From Thermodesulfobacteriota bacterium (GTDB lineage Bacteria > Desulfobacterota > Desulfobacteria > Desulfobacterales > Desulfosudaceae), in assembly GCA_040753795.1 (NCBI GenBank), contig JBFMDX010000018.1:27324-91323 (forward strand): DNA of 64,000 nt, written 5' to 3'. Below, one piece after another: positions 10,340 through 19,399 of the stretch (position 1 is the first letter of the stretch; each line of letters starts with the position of its first letter). Below the pieces are notes generated by a model, which was given only the letters and a program-made list of their open reading frames with translations, did not search any database and was not told where the DNA came from. The position numbers were made by a program, and so were the translations under genes.

Positions 10340-11014
10340 ATGGATAACCCCAGTGACAAGCGATCAATGGCCGTCGATCAAAACCATGAGACCTCCGCCC
10401 GGGTCGGCATCATGGCCGACAGCCACGGCCAGGTTCGCGCCCTGTCGGCCGGCATTTCTCTTCTCCAGCGCCAGGGATGCGATGTCCTCTATCACCTGGG
10501 CGATATCTGCGACTCGGCCTACCCGGACACCACCCGGGACTGCCTGGCCCTGATCGCCGAACATCACGTGCTGGCCGTCAAGGGCAATAACGAACACGCC
10601 ATCGCCGTCAATCTTCAGGATTATGAAGATGATCCCGAGGCCATTCTGCTGGGATCTTTTCTGGAACGGTTGCCTCTGGTCCGGTCTGATGCCGGGGCGC
10701 TGTTCGCCCACTCCCTGCCGTTTGAAAACGAACTCGGCCTGTCGGCCATGGTGCGGGTCATGGAACCGCTGGCGGCCAACCTGTTTTTCAAAATGTACCC
10801 CGGCGAGGTGCTGTTCCGGGGCCACAGTCACTCTCCTGAAATCATTTATCCCCGTGACGGCCGGGCGGCCACCCGCTCCCTCCCCGTGGATGAGACCATT
10901 TCTTTGGCCGACCTGCGGCCCTGCGTGGTCACCTGCGGCGCCCTGATGGACGGCCTCTGCCTGGTCTGGGACCCGGCCGGCGACTGGATCCGTTCGTTGG
11001 CCTGTCAGGTTTAA
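10340..11014 (+). CDS. Calcineurin-like metallophosphoesterase (YfcE/MJ0936-like)
   Basis: About 224 residues from the ATG at 10340; a TTG three codons earlier and an ATG at 10367 are alternatives, and no strong ribosome-binding site decides. Metal-binding motifs occur in the expected order: DSH (IMADSHGQ), GD (HLGDICD), GNNE (VKGNNEH), an H in FAHSLP, and GHSH (FRGHSHSP). This is the small phosphodiesterase group that acts on bis-pNPP-type or cyclic nucleotide substrates in vitro; the physiological substrate is unknown. It stands alone between the sdh operon and a convergent crotonase gene. Confidence 0.82.
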   Translation: MDNPSDKRSMAVDQNHETSARVGIMADSHGQVRALSAGISLLQRQGCDVLYHLGDICDSAYPDTTRDCLALIAEHHVLAVKGNNEHAIAVNLQDYEDDPEAILLGSFLERLPLVRSDAGALFAHSLPFENELGLSAMVRVMEPLAANLFFKMYPGEVLFRGHSHSPEIIYPRDGRAATRSLPVDETISLADLRPCVVTCGALMDGLCLVWDPAGDWIRSLACQV

Positions 11015-11074
11015 TTGGAGTTTAATGTGTTAAACAGCGTGCCTCATTTTCCCTGACAGATCCCGACACACAGG

Positions 11075-11872
11075 TCATGAGCCGGAAAAGTTCGGTTTGC
11101 GTTTCTGGAAGAAGGCCTCGACGCCTTCCTTAAAGTCCTGCGAGAGCAGGGTCAGGACGAACTGATCGGCATCCATATGCGCGATGGACCGGTCCAGCGC
11201 GTTGGTAACGGCGTTGACGGTCTGCTTGGTCATGGCCGCGGGCATGGGGGGCAGGGCCAGGACCTTTGCCGCGATTTTCCCGGCTTCCTCCATGGCCGCG
11301 TTGTCGGGACATACCCGCTGGGCAAAGCCCCAGTCGCAGGCGGTCCGCGCGTAAACTCTTTCGCCGAACAAAACAATTTCCTTGGTCCTGGCCGGCCCGA
11401 CCAGGTGAACCAGCCGGGGTATGGTGGCCCAGCTCATATTCATGGCCAGCCCGATTTCCGGCACCCGGATAAAGGCCGATTCCGCCATCACCCTGAAGTC
11501 GCAGGCACAGGCCAGGGACACGCCTCCGCCCACGCAAAATCCTTCGATGGCGCAAATGGTGATCTGATCCAGGGCCTCCCAGGCGCCGCACATTCTGGGG
11601 CCGTATTCCATCAATTTCCGTTTTTGAGCCAGGGGAGCGGTCATTACCTCGGCCATTTTCGGGTCGGAAAGATCCACCCCGGCGCTGAAAACACCGTCCG
11701 CTCCGGTCAGGATAATCGCGGTCACATCGGACCGTTTTTCAAAACTTCTGGCGATCTCATAAAGCCCGTCCAGAACATCCAGGGACATGGCGTTCTTCTT
11801 CTCCGGGCGGTTGATGGTCACCGTCGCCAGCGCGCCGTCATAATTTACCGTTAGGATGTCGTTCCGGTTCAT
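11075..11872 (-). CDS. Enoyl-CoA hydratase/isomerase family protein
   Basis: 265 residues, crotonase fold. The oxyanion-hole segments are FSAGVDLSD and GFCVGGGVSLA. Of the two catalytic Glu residues of classical crotonase, the second is kept (Glu139 in RVPEIGLA) and the first is replaced by Ser119 (GGGVSLA instead of GGGCELA). This pattern fits enoyl-CoA isomerases or other crotonase-fold enzymes better than a hydratase. GGAG lies six bases before the ATG. The gene is monocistronic, convergent with the phosphoesterase and divergent from the large secreted protein. The reaction cannot be fixed from sequence alone. Confidence 0.85.
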   Translation of the reverse strand: MNRNDILTVNYDGALATVTINRPEKKNAMSLDVLDGLYEIARSFEKRSDVTAIILTGADGVFSAGVDLSDPKMAEVMTAPLAQKRKLMEYGPRMCGAWEALDQITICAIEGFCVGGGVSLACACDFRVMAESAFIRVPEIGLAMNMSWATIPRLVHLVGPARTKEIVLFGERVYARTACDWGFAQRVCPDNAAMEEAGKIAAKVLALPPMPAAMTKQTVNAVTNALDRSIAHMDADQFVLTLLSQDFKEGVEAFFQKRKPNFSGS

Positions 11873-12110
11873 ATCATCTCCGATGTCTCATGTTACGTTC
11901 GTTATTCAGAGAATCATTCTGTCAACCGTGATTTTTCAGCTACTACTCTTGCCATCCTTGCCATAGAAGAACGATATCGTTACTTAACAATCACTGTCAA
12001 CAGAGAAGAAATAGCTATACTGTCCCCCGAATTAGCTCTTTACAATCGCGTACTCATACATTTATAGTTCCCACAATTTTTATGATTTTTTTATTTTTTA
12101 AGGAGATTTC

Positions 12111-15100
12111 ATGAGCAGCATCTGGAACACCAAACGGTTTTCGTTTCTATTTGTTTTTGTGGTGATGGGGTTATTTGCGTTGGTTGGGGGATGGACGCCG
12201 CCGGCCGTGGCCGAGGATGTCCATGCCAATCCGGGGGACACGGACCCCATGGATGATACCATGCTGTTTCAGGATGATGAGCTTGTCCTCGGGCATTACC
12301 AGGGAGGACCTTCGGTAAATCCTGATAGAGCGCTGATGATTCCAACCGATGATGCATTAACATCATGGGATGACATGTATGAAGGCGGCTATGGGACAGG
12401 CATTTATGACGACGAACCAGTGGGAGAAATGGCCGCCGGCAGGATCGCGTATCCGGATCGTGATATCCTTGTTTATGCGCTTTTAAATCCCGACGACGCC
12501 ACGACATATGTGGAATTGTATGACATGAAAATATATCCATATACGATCCGCCGCCTGACCTTGCGGGGACCCAAAAACGTTACGAATCCCCCCGACCAGC
12601 GCTACATCTCCCTGGCGGTGGGGGATCTCGACCGCATGGTTGACGAAAACGGCGCGTATCATGATGAAATCATCGTGGTGCGTTCGGCGCTGTATGCCAA
12701 TAATGGCGAAGGGGTCATGGTGGATGTGCTGGACTATAACTTCAAGATACTGGCCTCCTGTGATTTTGCCGGCTCCTACCGGAATGTTGATGTGATTCTG
12801 GGAGATTTCAACGGGGATCTCGCTAAGGAAATCGCCATTGCCATGGTAAAGCCGGAATCAGCCGGGGACAATTTTATTGTGAAAACCGGAAGGCTCAACT
12901 ATGACGATCAATCCAGAACATACGCACTCGCCTTTAATTCCACCTCCTCCGATTTATACTGGAGCGGTTATGCCGTGGACCTGGCCTGCGGCGATTTCAG
13001 AGGCAAGGGCACCCAGCAGATCATCGCCTCCGGGGGTCGCAAATTCTATGTATTTGAAACGGACGCAAACCTCGCCCTGACCTTAAAAACCACCAGTGAT
13101 CTCGATGATTATTACGGGTCGTCCGGGGATACGAAAACCAAGGTGCGGCTGGCCGCCGGCCTGTTCCACTTCGACCCTTCAAACGGCTATGATTTTAACC
13201 GGCGTCAGCTTGCCGCCGTGGGCCTTAAACGGGACAAAGATGATCTGTGGATCAAAATCACCACTTTCGACATGGATGCAAATTATAACCTTGTCATGAA
13301 GGCGGAGAAGAATGAAACCATCGATGACAACAAGCGGGATTTTAAACAATTCGACCTGTCATTATCCGCCGGTAATTTCGTGGGGCACGGCACGAGTGGT
13401 GAGGAAAACAATCCGGCCATGCAGCTCGCCATGGCCGGCAGTGCCTTTAAAACGCTTGACGACGATAAAAACCATTATTTCTGGAGAGTCTATACCGTAT
13501 CGTCGGATCTCAAAACCGTGACCAAAACGGCCGGTGAAAAACTCAGCGACATCGCCCGGTATCGAATTTATTTTGCCATGCCCTATGATTTTGACGGCGA
13601 CACCTGGCGCCTGGGGCCCCCGATGCAGGTGGTGATGGATAAAATCATCAAGCTGGAGGGGATGATCGAGGAGCCGCCGAAGCACGTGGACTGGCTGCCG
13701 AAAGACCCGCAGCATCCCGAAGGGGAATGGGAAGCGGTGAACATCGGCGGATATGACGAATTCAATGTCGAAACAACCTTCTCCGACGGTTCGTCCCTTG
13801 AAAGCACGACTAAAAACACCTCTTCCTATGAAATCGCCGGAGCGGCCAGCCTGGACGCCAAGGCCAGTATTACCAGCAAGGTTCCTTTTATCTGCAAAAC
13901 AACCATTGGGATGGGGGGAGAGCTGGGACTCGGTTATCAGTATGACCAATCCACCGCGGATACCAATTCGGAGTATGTGGAGGTGGAGGCCAAGGTGGAA
14001 CGGGCGACGAACCGCGACGACAATATCGGCGGCCGCATTCAGCATGTTGATGTGTGGTTATATCCCATTTATGGCTTGATGACCGGCAACAGCGAAGCGC
14101 CCTATGGATACTATCAGGTGATCGTTCCCGGGACGCCGGACCCCCATGTCCCCGACACGTTTCAGACCACCGGGTTCACCGAATTTGATGAGTACCAGCC
14201 CATTCATGAAAACCACAATATCTTCTCCTACCCTGATTACACGGCCTACCAGGCACGAAAGATTCCCTGGCCAACGGATGTGGGCGAGTTCACCGTAACC
14301 GATATCTACGGAGAGGAGTATAAATATCAGGAAGTGTTCAATCTCGGCAATATGGGACCTTTCCCTTACGCAGCCAACGGGCAGAAAGTTGAATTGACGT
14401 TTTCCGACACCAGAAGCGAAGAAAATGAAAGGGAGTACAACAACACCTTCACCGAAAACGCCGCGCTGACCTTCACCCTCTCCGGCAAGATCAAGCTCCC
14501 GGAGCATACAAAAGTAGAGTATGAATCCGACGTCAAGCTCAGTTTTGATGCCAACCAGAGCTGGGGCGGCAGCACCATCGGAAAACAGGAAAGTAAGAAG
14601 GCCGGCGGGCTGACCATCCAGCTCCCGGTCAACCCGGAGGACAATCGGTCCTACAAATTCATGACCGCGGTTTACACCAGCGCAAACGGCGGCACCTTCA
14701 GGGTGGCCCATGCGGTGGACCCGCTTGGGGTGGATGTTTCCCATGATTTCTGGACCCGGTATTACGGCGGGGGCAAGACCGATCCGGCCCTGAACCTCCC
14801 CCGGCGAATGAAATGGCGGGACAAGGATGTGAACCATTTTTATGAATGGTGGGAGCCCAACGAGGATTTTGATAAAAACTACATGCGGGGTTTCTTCTTG
14901 AGGGAAGGCGAACTTAACCCGGTGAGCAAGGATTATGAATACCTCTCCGGGTCCATCTATGACGGGGACAAGGTGCTGCTTTGCGCCAGGGTTTACAATT
15001 ACGCCCTGTATGGGGATACCGGGGCGTTCAACGTCCGGTTCTATTATTGCCTGTTTGACAACAGCAGCGGCAATATGGCGCCGGGATGGACATGGCGGAC

Positions 15101-15941
15101 CCAGCCGGATATGACGTATCGGATCGGCGACACCTCAACAGACCCGCAGAACCTGCCCCTTGTCGGCACCAAGGAACCCAATGGAGAATCCATGCGGGAA
15201 GTCCGTGTGCCCTGGGACACCACTGGCCTGAGCCAGGTGGCCAAATCCTGTTACGGTTACCGGTTCATGGTGTGTCTGGATGAAGAAAACGAAGTGGATG
15301 AAATCCATGAAGGCTGGAAAGACGACAAACGCACGGAACAGATGCCCGGCGGGAATAATGTGGGCACCTACCCGGTCAGCAATATAATCCATGTGTTGGC
15401 CAAGGATGAAGCCCAGACGGCCGCCGTGTCGTCAATGAACTTACCCGAATGGGCCGAGTCCTGGGTCAGCCAGAACGCCAACGGCCCCCTCTCTGTCGCC
15501 ACCTCGGGCGATCATGACGCGGATGTGAGCCTGTCGGATGAGGCGCTGAGCATCAAGACATCAGGCGGGCTTAAATCCGATGGTTCTATCTCGGTTAAAA
15601 AGGGGAAAAAAGTGCAGCTGCGGGCGCACATTCAGACCCAGGCCCAGCATCCTCACAGCTTTTTCACCCTGTTTTATGACGGGGACCCCAAAGCCGGGGG
15701 CAAGCTGATCGCCATGAAAATTGCCAGGGACTTGCCCCGGGGCGATTCGTACATATGGGCGACCTGGGTGCCGGAGGCCACGGGCAGCCACCAAATATAC
15801 GCTCATATCCTCGGCGATATGCGGTACGCGGACAATGAAAACAAATGGGAAACCATTAATGTTACCGTAACCGATGATAAAGACGGGGATCACAGTGATG
15901 ATGGCGGTTGTTTTATCAGAACAGCCGGCTCCGGAAGATAA
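12111..15941 (+). CDS. Large secreted protein with propeller-like repeats and CFI-type C-terminus
   Basis: 1276 residues; I do not recognise an orthologue. It starts with a clear Sec signal peptide (hydrophobic FLFVFVVMGLFALVG, cleavage probably after AVA). Residues of about 90-480 hold five or so spaced repeats resembling FG-GAP/VCBS blades (VGDLDRM, ILGDFNGDLAKEIAIA, ACGDFRGKGTQQI, AGNFVGHG). Residues of about 550-640 and 750-850 are Ser/Thr-rich, alternating-polarity beta segments around SKVPFICKTTIGMG. Residues of about 920-1110 look like a CARDB/Ig-type domain, followed by another beta domain. The last ten residues, CFIRTAGSGR, resemble the CFIATAAYG tail of surface proteins with a CFI-box C-terminal signal. 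AAGGAGA precedes the ATG. Surface or extracellular location is likely; an aerolysin-like pore former is only a speculation. Confidence 0.85.
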   Translation: MSSIWNTKRFSFLFVFVVMGLFALVGGWTPPAVAEDVHANPGDTDPMDDTMLFQDDELVLGHYQGGPSVNPDRALMIPTDDALTSWDDMYEGGYGTGIYDDEPVGEMAAGRIAYPDRDILVYALLNPDDATTYVELYDMKIYPYTIRRLTLRGPKNVTNPPDQRYISLAVGDLDRMVDENGAYHDEIIVVRSALYANNGEGVMVDVLDYNFKILASCDFAGSYRNVDVILGDFNGDLAKEIAIAMVKPESAGDNFIVKTGRLNYDDQSRTYALAFNSTSSDLYWSGYAVDLACGDFRGKGTQQIIASGGRKFYVFETDANLALTLKTTSDLDDYYGSSGDTKTKVRLAAGLFHFDPSNGYDFNRRQLAAVGLKRDKDDLWIKITTFDMDANYNLVMKAEKNETIDDNKRDFKQFDLSLSAGNFVGHGTSGEENNPAMQLAMAGSAFKTLDDDKNHYFWRVYTVSSDLKTVTKTAGEKLSDIARYRIYFAMPYDFDGDTWRLGPPMQVVMDKIIKLEGMIEEPPKHVDWLPKDPQHPEGEWEAVNIGGYDEFNVETTFSDGSSLESTTKNTSSYEIAGAASLDAKASITSKVPFICKTTIGMGGELGLGYQYDQSTADTNSEYVEVEAKVERATNRDDNIGGRIQHVDVWLYPIYGLMTGNSEAPYGYYQVIVPGTPDPHVPDTFQTTGFTEFDEYQPIHENHNIFSYPDYTAYQARKIPWPTDVGEFTVTDIYGEEYKYQEVFNLGNMGPFPYAANGQKVELTFSDTRSEENEREYNNTFTENAALTFTLSGKIKLPEHTKVEYESDVKLSFDANQSWGGSTIGKQESKKAGGLTIQLPVNPEDNRSYKFMTAVYTSANGGTFRVAHAVDPLGVDVSHDFWTRYYGGGKTDPALNLPRRMKWRDKDVNHFYEWWEPNEDFDKNYMRGFFLREGELNPVSKDYEYLSGSIYDGDKVLLCARVYNYALYGDTGAFNVRFYYCLFDNSSGNMAPGWTWRTQPDMTYRIGDTSTDPQNLPLVGTKEPNGESMREVRVPWDTTGLSQVAKSCYGYRFMVCLDEENEVDEIHEGWKDDKRTEQMPGGNNVGTYPVSNIIHVLAKDEAQTAAVSSMNLPEWAESWVSQNANGPLSVATSGDHDADVSLSDEALSIKTSGGLKSDGSISVKKGKKVQLRAHIQTQAQHPHSFFTLFYDGDPKAGGKLIAMKIARDLPRGDSYIWATWVPEATGSHQIYAHILGDMRYADNENKWETINVTVTDDKDGDHSDDGGCFIRTAGSGR

Positions 15942-16050
15942 ATTAAGATGCCTGTGGCGCTTAACCCGTGGTGGCCAGTCCGCAGCCCAGAGAAGGCTTT
16001 CCCCCGATAAGCAGGCGTGCGGTTGCCCCCCGAATTACGTGTCACCCATC

Positions 16051-16698
16051 TCAGATGGGGTTGAGCTTCGTATTGTTCCCTTTAAATAAATAACGGCTGA
16101 TCATATCAGCTGTTTCTGAAATGAATTCATCTTCGCTCATTTCATTCTGAAAATGCAGCAGGTAGCGATGGGTCAATCGTTCCATGACTTCATAAATCAT
16201 TCGGGCACCGGTACGATTATCTGGAATTCGAATATTCGCGCTGTGATCCAGAATAGCGGTATAAAGCGCGATTACAATTGACTCTTTTTCCTTTAACCGC
16301 TCTTGAATGAAATCAGGTTGCGGTATTTCTTCAAAGAACAAATGCGGTTTTACGCAATCCTTATGAATATCAAGGCATGCGGTTACAATTGATTTCATCT
16401 TTTCGGGATTCAGCCCGCCTTCCCATTTAATGGCATTGATAAAAAGATCCCGCCCCTTATCCGCGGTTTGCATGTTTCGATCCCAAATGCCGATCAGAAT
16501 CGCTTTCTTATTCGGGAAATATTGATAAAGGGTTCCAATGGAAACACCTGCCCGTTCGGCGATCAAATCAGTGGTCGAACCGGCATATCCATTTTCCGTA
16601 AAAATCTGAATAGCGGCCTCGAAAATGGCTTCAACCGTAAATTTTGACCGTTCCTGGATCGGCTGTTTACGCGGGTTTACGTCTTTTTCAGTTGCCAT
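16051..16698 (-). CDS. TetR/AcrR-family transcriptional regulator
   Basis: 215 residues from the ATG at 16698; longer readings begin at GTG or TTG. The N-terminal DNA-binding domain is clear: AIFEAAIQIFTENGY, then the recognition helix in TTDLIAERAGVSIGTLYQYFPNKKAIL. The C-terminal ligand domain is not assignable. It is divergent from the molybdopterin oxidoreductase/ferredoxin genes with 130 bases between starts, so it is the obvious candidate regulator of that pair. I see no strong palindrome in the shared intergenic region. Its C-terminus approaches the end of the large secreted protein gene; the 109 bases between (15942-16050) contain a short CCCAT/ATGGG hairpin and no gene. Confidence 0.9.
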   Translation of the reverse strand: MATEKDVNPRKQPIQERSKFTVEAIFEAAIQIFTENGYAGSTTDLIAERAGVSIGTLYQYFPNKKAILIGIWDRNMQTADKGRDLFINAIKWEGGLNPEKMKSIVTACLDIHKDCVKPHLFFEEIPQPDFIQERLKEKESIVIALYTAILDHSANIRIPDNRTGARMIYEVMERLTHRYLLHFQNEMSEDEFISETADMISRYLFKGNNTKLNPI

Positions 16699-16828
16699 GA
16701 CAATCACCGAATAAATGCGAGGTGACAAGCAGGAGACTACCTAATAAATTAATTATAACAAAATGACCCCGGGAAAGAAAAATGAAAATATCGAAGAGCC
16801 TTCACCTGAAAAACAGAAAGGGATAACG

Positions 16829-19135
16829 ATGGCAGATAAACGTATTGTCCGATCCGCCTGCCAGATGTGTCACGGGGGTTGTCAGGTACTGGTGCACCTG
16901 GAAGGGGATAAAGTCGTCAAGGTCACGGGTGATCCGCAGAGCCCCGTCAGCAAGGGGTTCATCTGCCCCAAAGGCGCCGCTTCGCCGGAACTGCTCTACC
17001 ATCCTGACCGGATTCTGCAACCCTTGAGACGCCGGGGCGGAAAAGGTGAGAATAAATGGGAACGCATCACCTGGGATGAGGCGCTGGATGAAATGGCCGG
17101 CAAACTGGATGGCATCCGGAAACAATTCGGCCCCTGGTATTTCGGAATGATGCACGGAACAGGGCGACCGTATGAAAATCTGGGGATTCGCTTCGCCAAT
17201 GCCTTTGGTACGCCCAACATGACTGGTGTAGCTCATCTGTGCTTCTGGCCGCGCATACATGCCAATCTGGCCACCCAGGGGATGAGCGAGATGCCGGTAT
17301 GCGATGTCTACGCCAGCAGCGGTGTTAAGCCGGAATGCTTAGTGATCTGGGGCTGCAACATTACCGGCCCTATCGGGCATCATTCGGCTGACGGCATGTG
17401 CGGCGGTATCTTGACCAGGGCCATGAAAAGCGCGCGTAAAGTGATCGTCATCGATCCGCGGCGGGTCGTAAATGATGCCGATCTCTGGCTGGGGCTCAGG
17501 CCGGGGACGGACGGCGCCCTGGCCCTTGCCATGATTCATGTGATTATCCGCGAAGACCTGGTTGATCATGAATTTGTCCGGAAATATACGGTCGGATTTG
17601 AAGAATTGAGGGAACATGTCAAATCCTGTACGCCGGAATGGGCGGCAGCGATTACCCGCCTTAGCCCCGAACTCATCAGCGAGGCGGCCCGAACCTATGC
17701 CACGGTCAAGCCGGCCTGCATGCAATGGGGCAACGGGATTGACCACAGCCGCTGCAATTTTCACACCGCCCGGTCGCTGCTCATTCTCAGGGCCATAACC
17801 GGCAACCTGCACCGGCCGGGAGGCGATATCATCTATGCCCGGCCCGAGGGCTTCAGGATCAGATCCGCCTATCATGATCATCGCTTTGCCGGCATACAAT
17901 TCCTGCCGCTGGAAAATATGGCCTATGCGCTGGACAGTGAAAAGCAGGCCATGCGCCTGCCGGCCTGGCATCGATTCCTGAGACAACAGGCCTTAAAACC
18001 CGCAAGCTACCTTGCGAGCAAATTTTATGACCGGGTGGGACCATGGATTGAAAACAGGATCGGCATGGTCAACATGATGGCCAACCTACACAATTTAAGA
18101 GGATCGCGATATCCCATGATGCCGATTGTCCATCCGCCGGCCTTCTGGGAATCCATCGTCAGCGGCGACCCATATCGTCTGAAGGCGTTCTGGATAATAG
18201 GATCGAACCCGCTGGTCAGCATGTCGAACTCGCTGATGATCGAAAAGGCCCTCCAATTGCTGGAATATGTGGTCGTCACGGATTTTTTTCTTACCCCCAC
18301 GGCTCAGTTCGCCGACCTGTTTCTGCCGGCCTGCACCTGGATGGAATATAATGATATTCATACCTCAGGCGGGCATACCTACAGCCTGATGGCCCGTAAA
18401 GCGCTCACCAAGGTCGGGGATACCATGGAACCTCAGGAATGCATGCTCCGGCTGGCCCAGCGACTCGGCCTGAAGAAGGCTTTCCCCTGGAAAAACTTGC
18501 GTGAGATTGGCGAATGGATGCTGGCCGGTACCGGTTGCGGGTATGAAGAATTTTTTGAAAAAGGCATCCTGGTCAATAAACCCCGGGTTTTCGGATATCA
18601 GACGGAAAAGCATTTTTTCAAAACCCCTTCGGGCAAATTCGAAATTTATGCCAAAGATTTGATGAAAATGGGAATCGAGCCTCTGCCCGTATACCGTGAA
18701 CCGGCCTTGTCGCCGGTTTCAACCCCGGAAACAGCTAAAAATTATCCGCTGATTCTTATCGGGGGGGTAAAAATTCCGCAGTTCTTTATCAGTGAAGGCC
18801 GTCAGATATCATCGCTGCGTCGGCGTATGCCTGATCCGATGGTTCAGATTTATCCGGCCACGGCCCAAAGCCTGGGCATTAATGACAATGACTGGGTCTG
18901 GGTAGAAACTACGGATAAACGGGTTAAAATGCGGGCTGCCTTCTTTGACGGCATGGCGGAAGATACGGTTTGCGCCCAGTTCGCCTGGTGGTTCCCGGAA
19001 GAAGACCCACCGGAGCATGGCTGGAAAAGATCCAGTCTCAACCAGCTTTTCGGTAAAATGTCCTATGATCCGGAAACCGGCTCTGAATCATTGAAATGCA
19101 GTCTCTGCCGGATCTACCCGGACAAAGAGAAATAG
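16829..19135 (+). CDS. Molybdopterin (Mo/W) oxidoreductase, DMSO-reductase superfamily
   Basis: 768 residues from ATG 16829 (AAAGGGA upstream); the ATG at 16763 adds a charged tail unlike the family. The N-terminal [4Fe-4S] ligands are Cys11, Cys14, Cys18 and Cys46 (CQMCHGGC...ICPKG). Pterin-binding segments include VIWGCNITGPIGHHSADG and IIGSNPLVSMSN, and the C-terminal dinucleotide-binding domain is complete. Cys138 in AHLCFWPR is placed where nitrate reductase and formate dehydrogenase types put their Cys/Sec metal ligand. No twin-arginine signal is present, so the enzyme is probably cytoplasmic. A two-cluster ferredoxin gene follows 20 bases later and is its likely electron partner. The substrate is unknown; the group includes thiosulfate/polysulfide reductases, formate dehydrogenases and acetylene hydratase-like enzymes. 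Confidence 0.88.
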   Translation: MADKRIVRSACQMCHGGCQVLVHLEGDKVVKVTGDPQSPVSKGFICPKGAASPELLYHPDRILQPLRRRGGKGENKWERITWDEALDEMAGKLDGIRKQFGPWYFGMMHGTGRPYENLGIRFANAFGTPNMTGVAHLCFWPRIHANLATQGMSEMPVCDVYASSGVKPECLVIWGCNITGPIGHHSADGMCGGILTRAMKSARKVIVIDPRRVVNDADLWLGLRPGTDGALALAMIHVIIREDLVDHEFVRKYTVGFEELREHVKSCTPEWAAAITRLSPELISEAARTYATVKPACMQWGNGIDHSRCNFHTARSLLILRAITGNLHRPGGDIIYARPEGFRIRSAYHDHRFAGIQFLPLENMAYALDSEKQAMRLPAWHRFLRQQALKPASYLASKFYDRVGPWIENRIGMVNMMANLHNLRGSRYPMMPIVHPPAFWESIVSGDPYRLKAFWIIGSNPLVSMSNSLMIEKALQLLEYVVVTDFFLTPTAQFADLFLPACTWMEYNDIHTSGGHTYSLMARKALTKVGDTMEPQECMLRLAQRLGLKKAFPWKNLREIGEWMLAGTGCGYEEFFEKGILVNKPRVFGYQTEKHFFKTPSGKFEIYAKDLMKMGIEPLPVYREPALSPVSTPETAKNYPLILIGGVKIPQFFISEGRQISSLRRRMPDPMVQIYPATAQSLGINDNDWVWVETTDKRVKMRAAFFDGMAEDTVCAQFAWWFPEEDPPEHGWKRSSLNQLFGKMSYDPETGSESLKCSLCRIYPDKEK

Positions 19136-19155
19136 AAAAAGGAAGGAAATTAACG

Positions 19156-19377
19156 ATGAGATTTGATTTTCATAGTCGCAAGCATATTAAAACAGAATTC
19201 ATCAAACTAAACCCCAAAAAATGTGAGGCTTGCGGGGAATGCATAAAAGCTTGCCCCAATAATGTCATTGGCATGGTTGATATTAAAATTCATAAACATG
19301 CGCATATTGATAGCGCCGATTTATGCGAAGGGTGCAGGAAATGTATTAAAGCCTGCGTATACGGTGCTATTAATTAA
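19156..19377 (+). CDS. Small 2[4Fe-4S] ferredoxin
   Basis: 73 residues from ATG 19156, with AAGGAAGG upstream; a longer frame from 19096 runs inside the previous gene. Two cluster motifs are present, CEACGECIKACPN and CEGCRKCIKACVY, each with the fourth Cys shared in the usual ferredoxin arrangement. The N-terminus is rich in Lys/His. It lies directly after the molybdopterin oxidoreductase and probably carries its electrons. The gene ends 22 bases before the convergent MerR-TetR regulator. Confidence 0.9.
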   Translation: MRFDFHSRKHIKTEFIKLNPKKCEACGECIKACPNNVIGMVDIKIHKHAHIDSADLCEGCRKCIKACVYGAIN

Positions 19378-19399
19378 ATGGTAAGGTGGGAGAGCAGTC

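Noticed and set aside
15942..16050. Structured RNA or group II intron remnant after the large secreted protein gene
   Set aside because: The G+C-rich stretch looked fold-prone, but no domain V, riboswitch core or other known RNA signature could be recognised.
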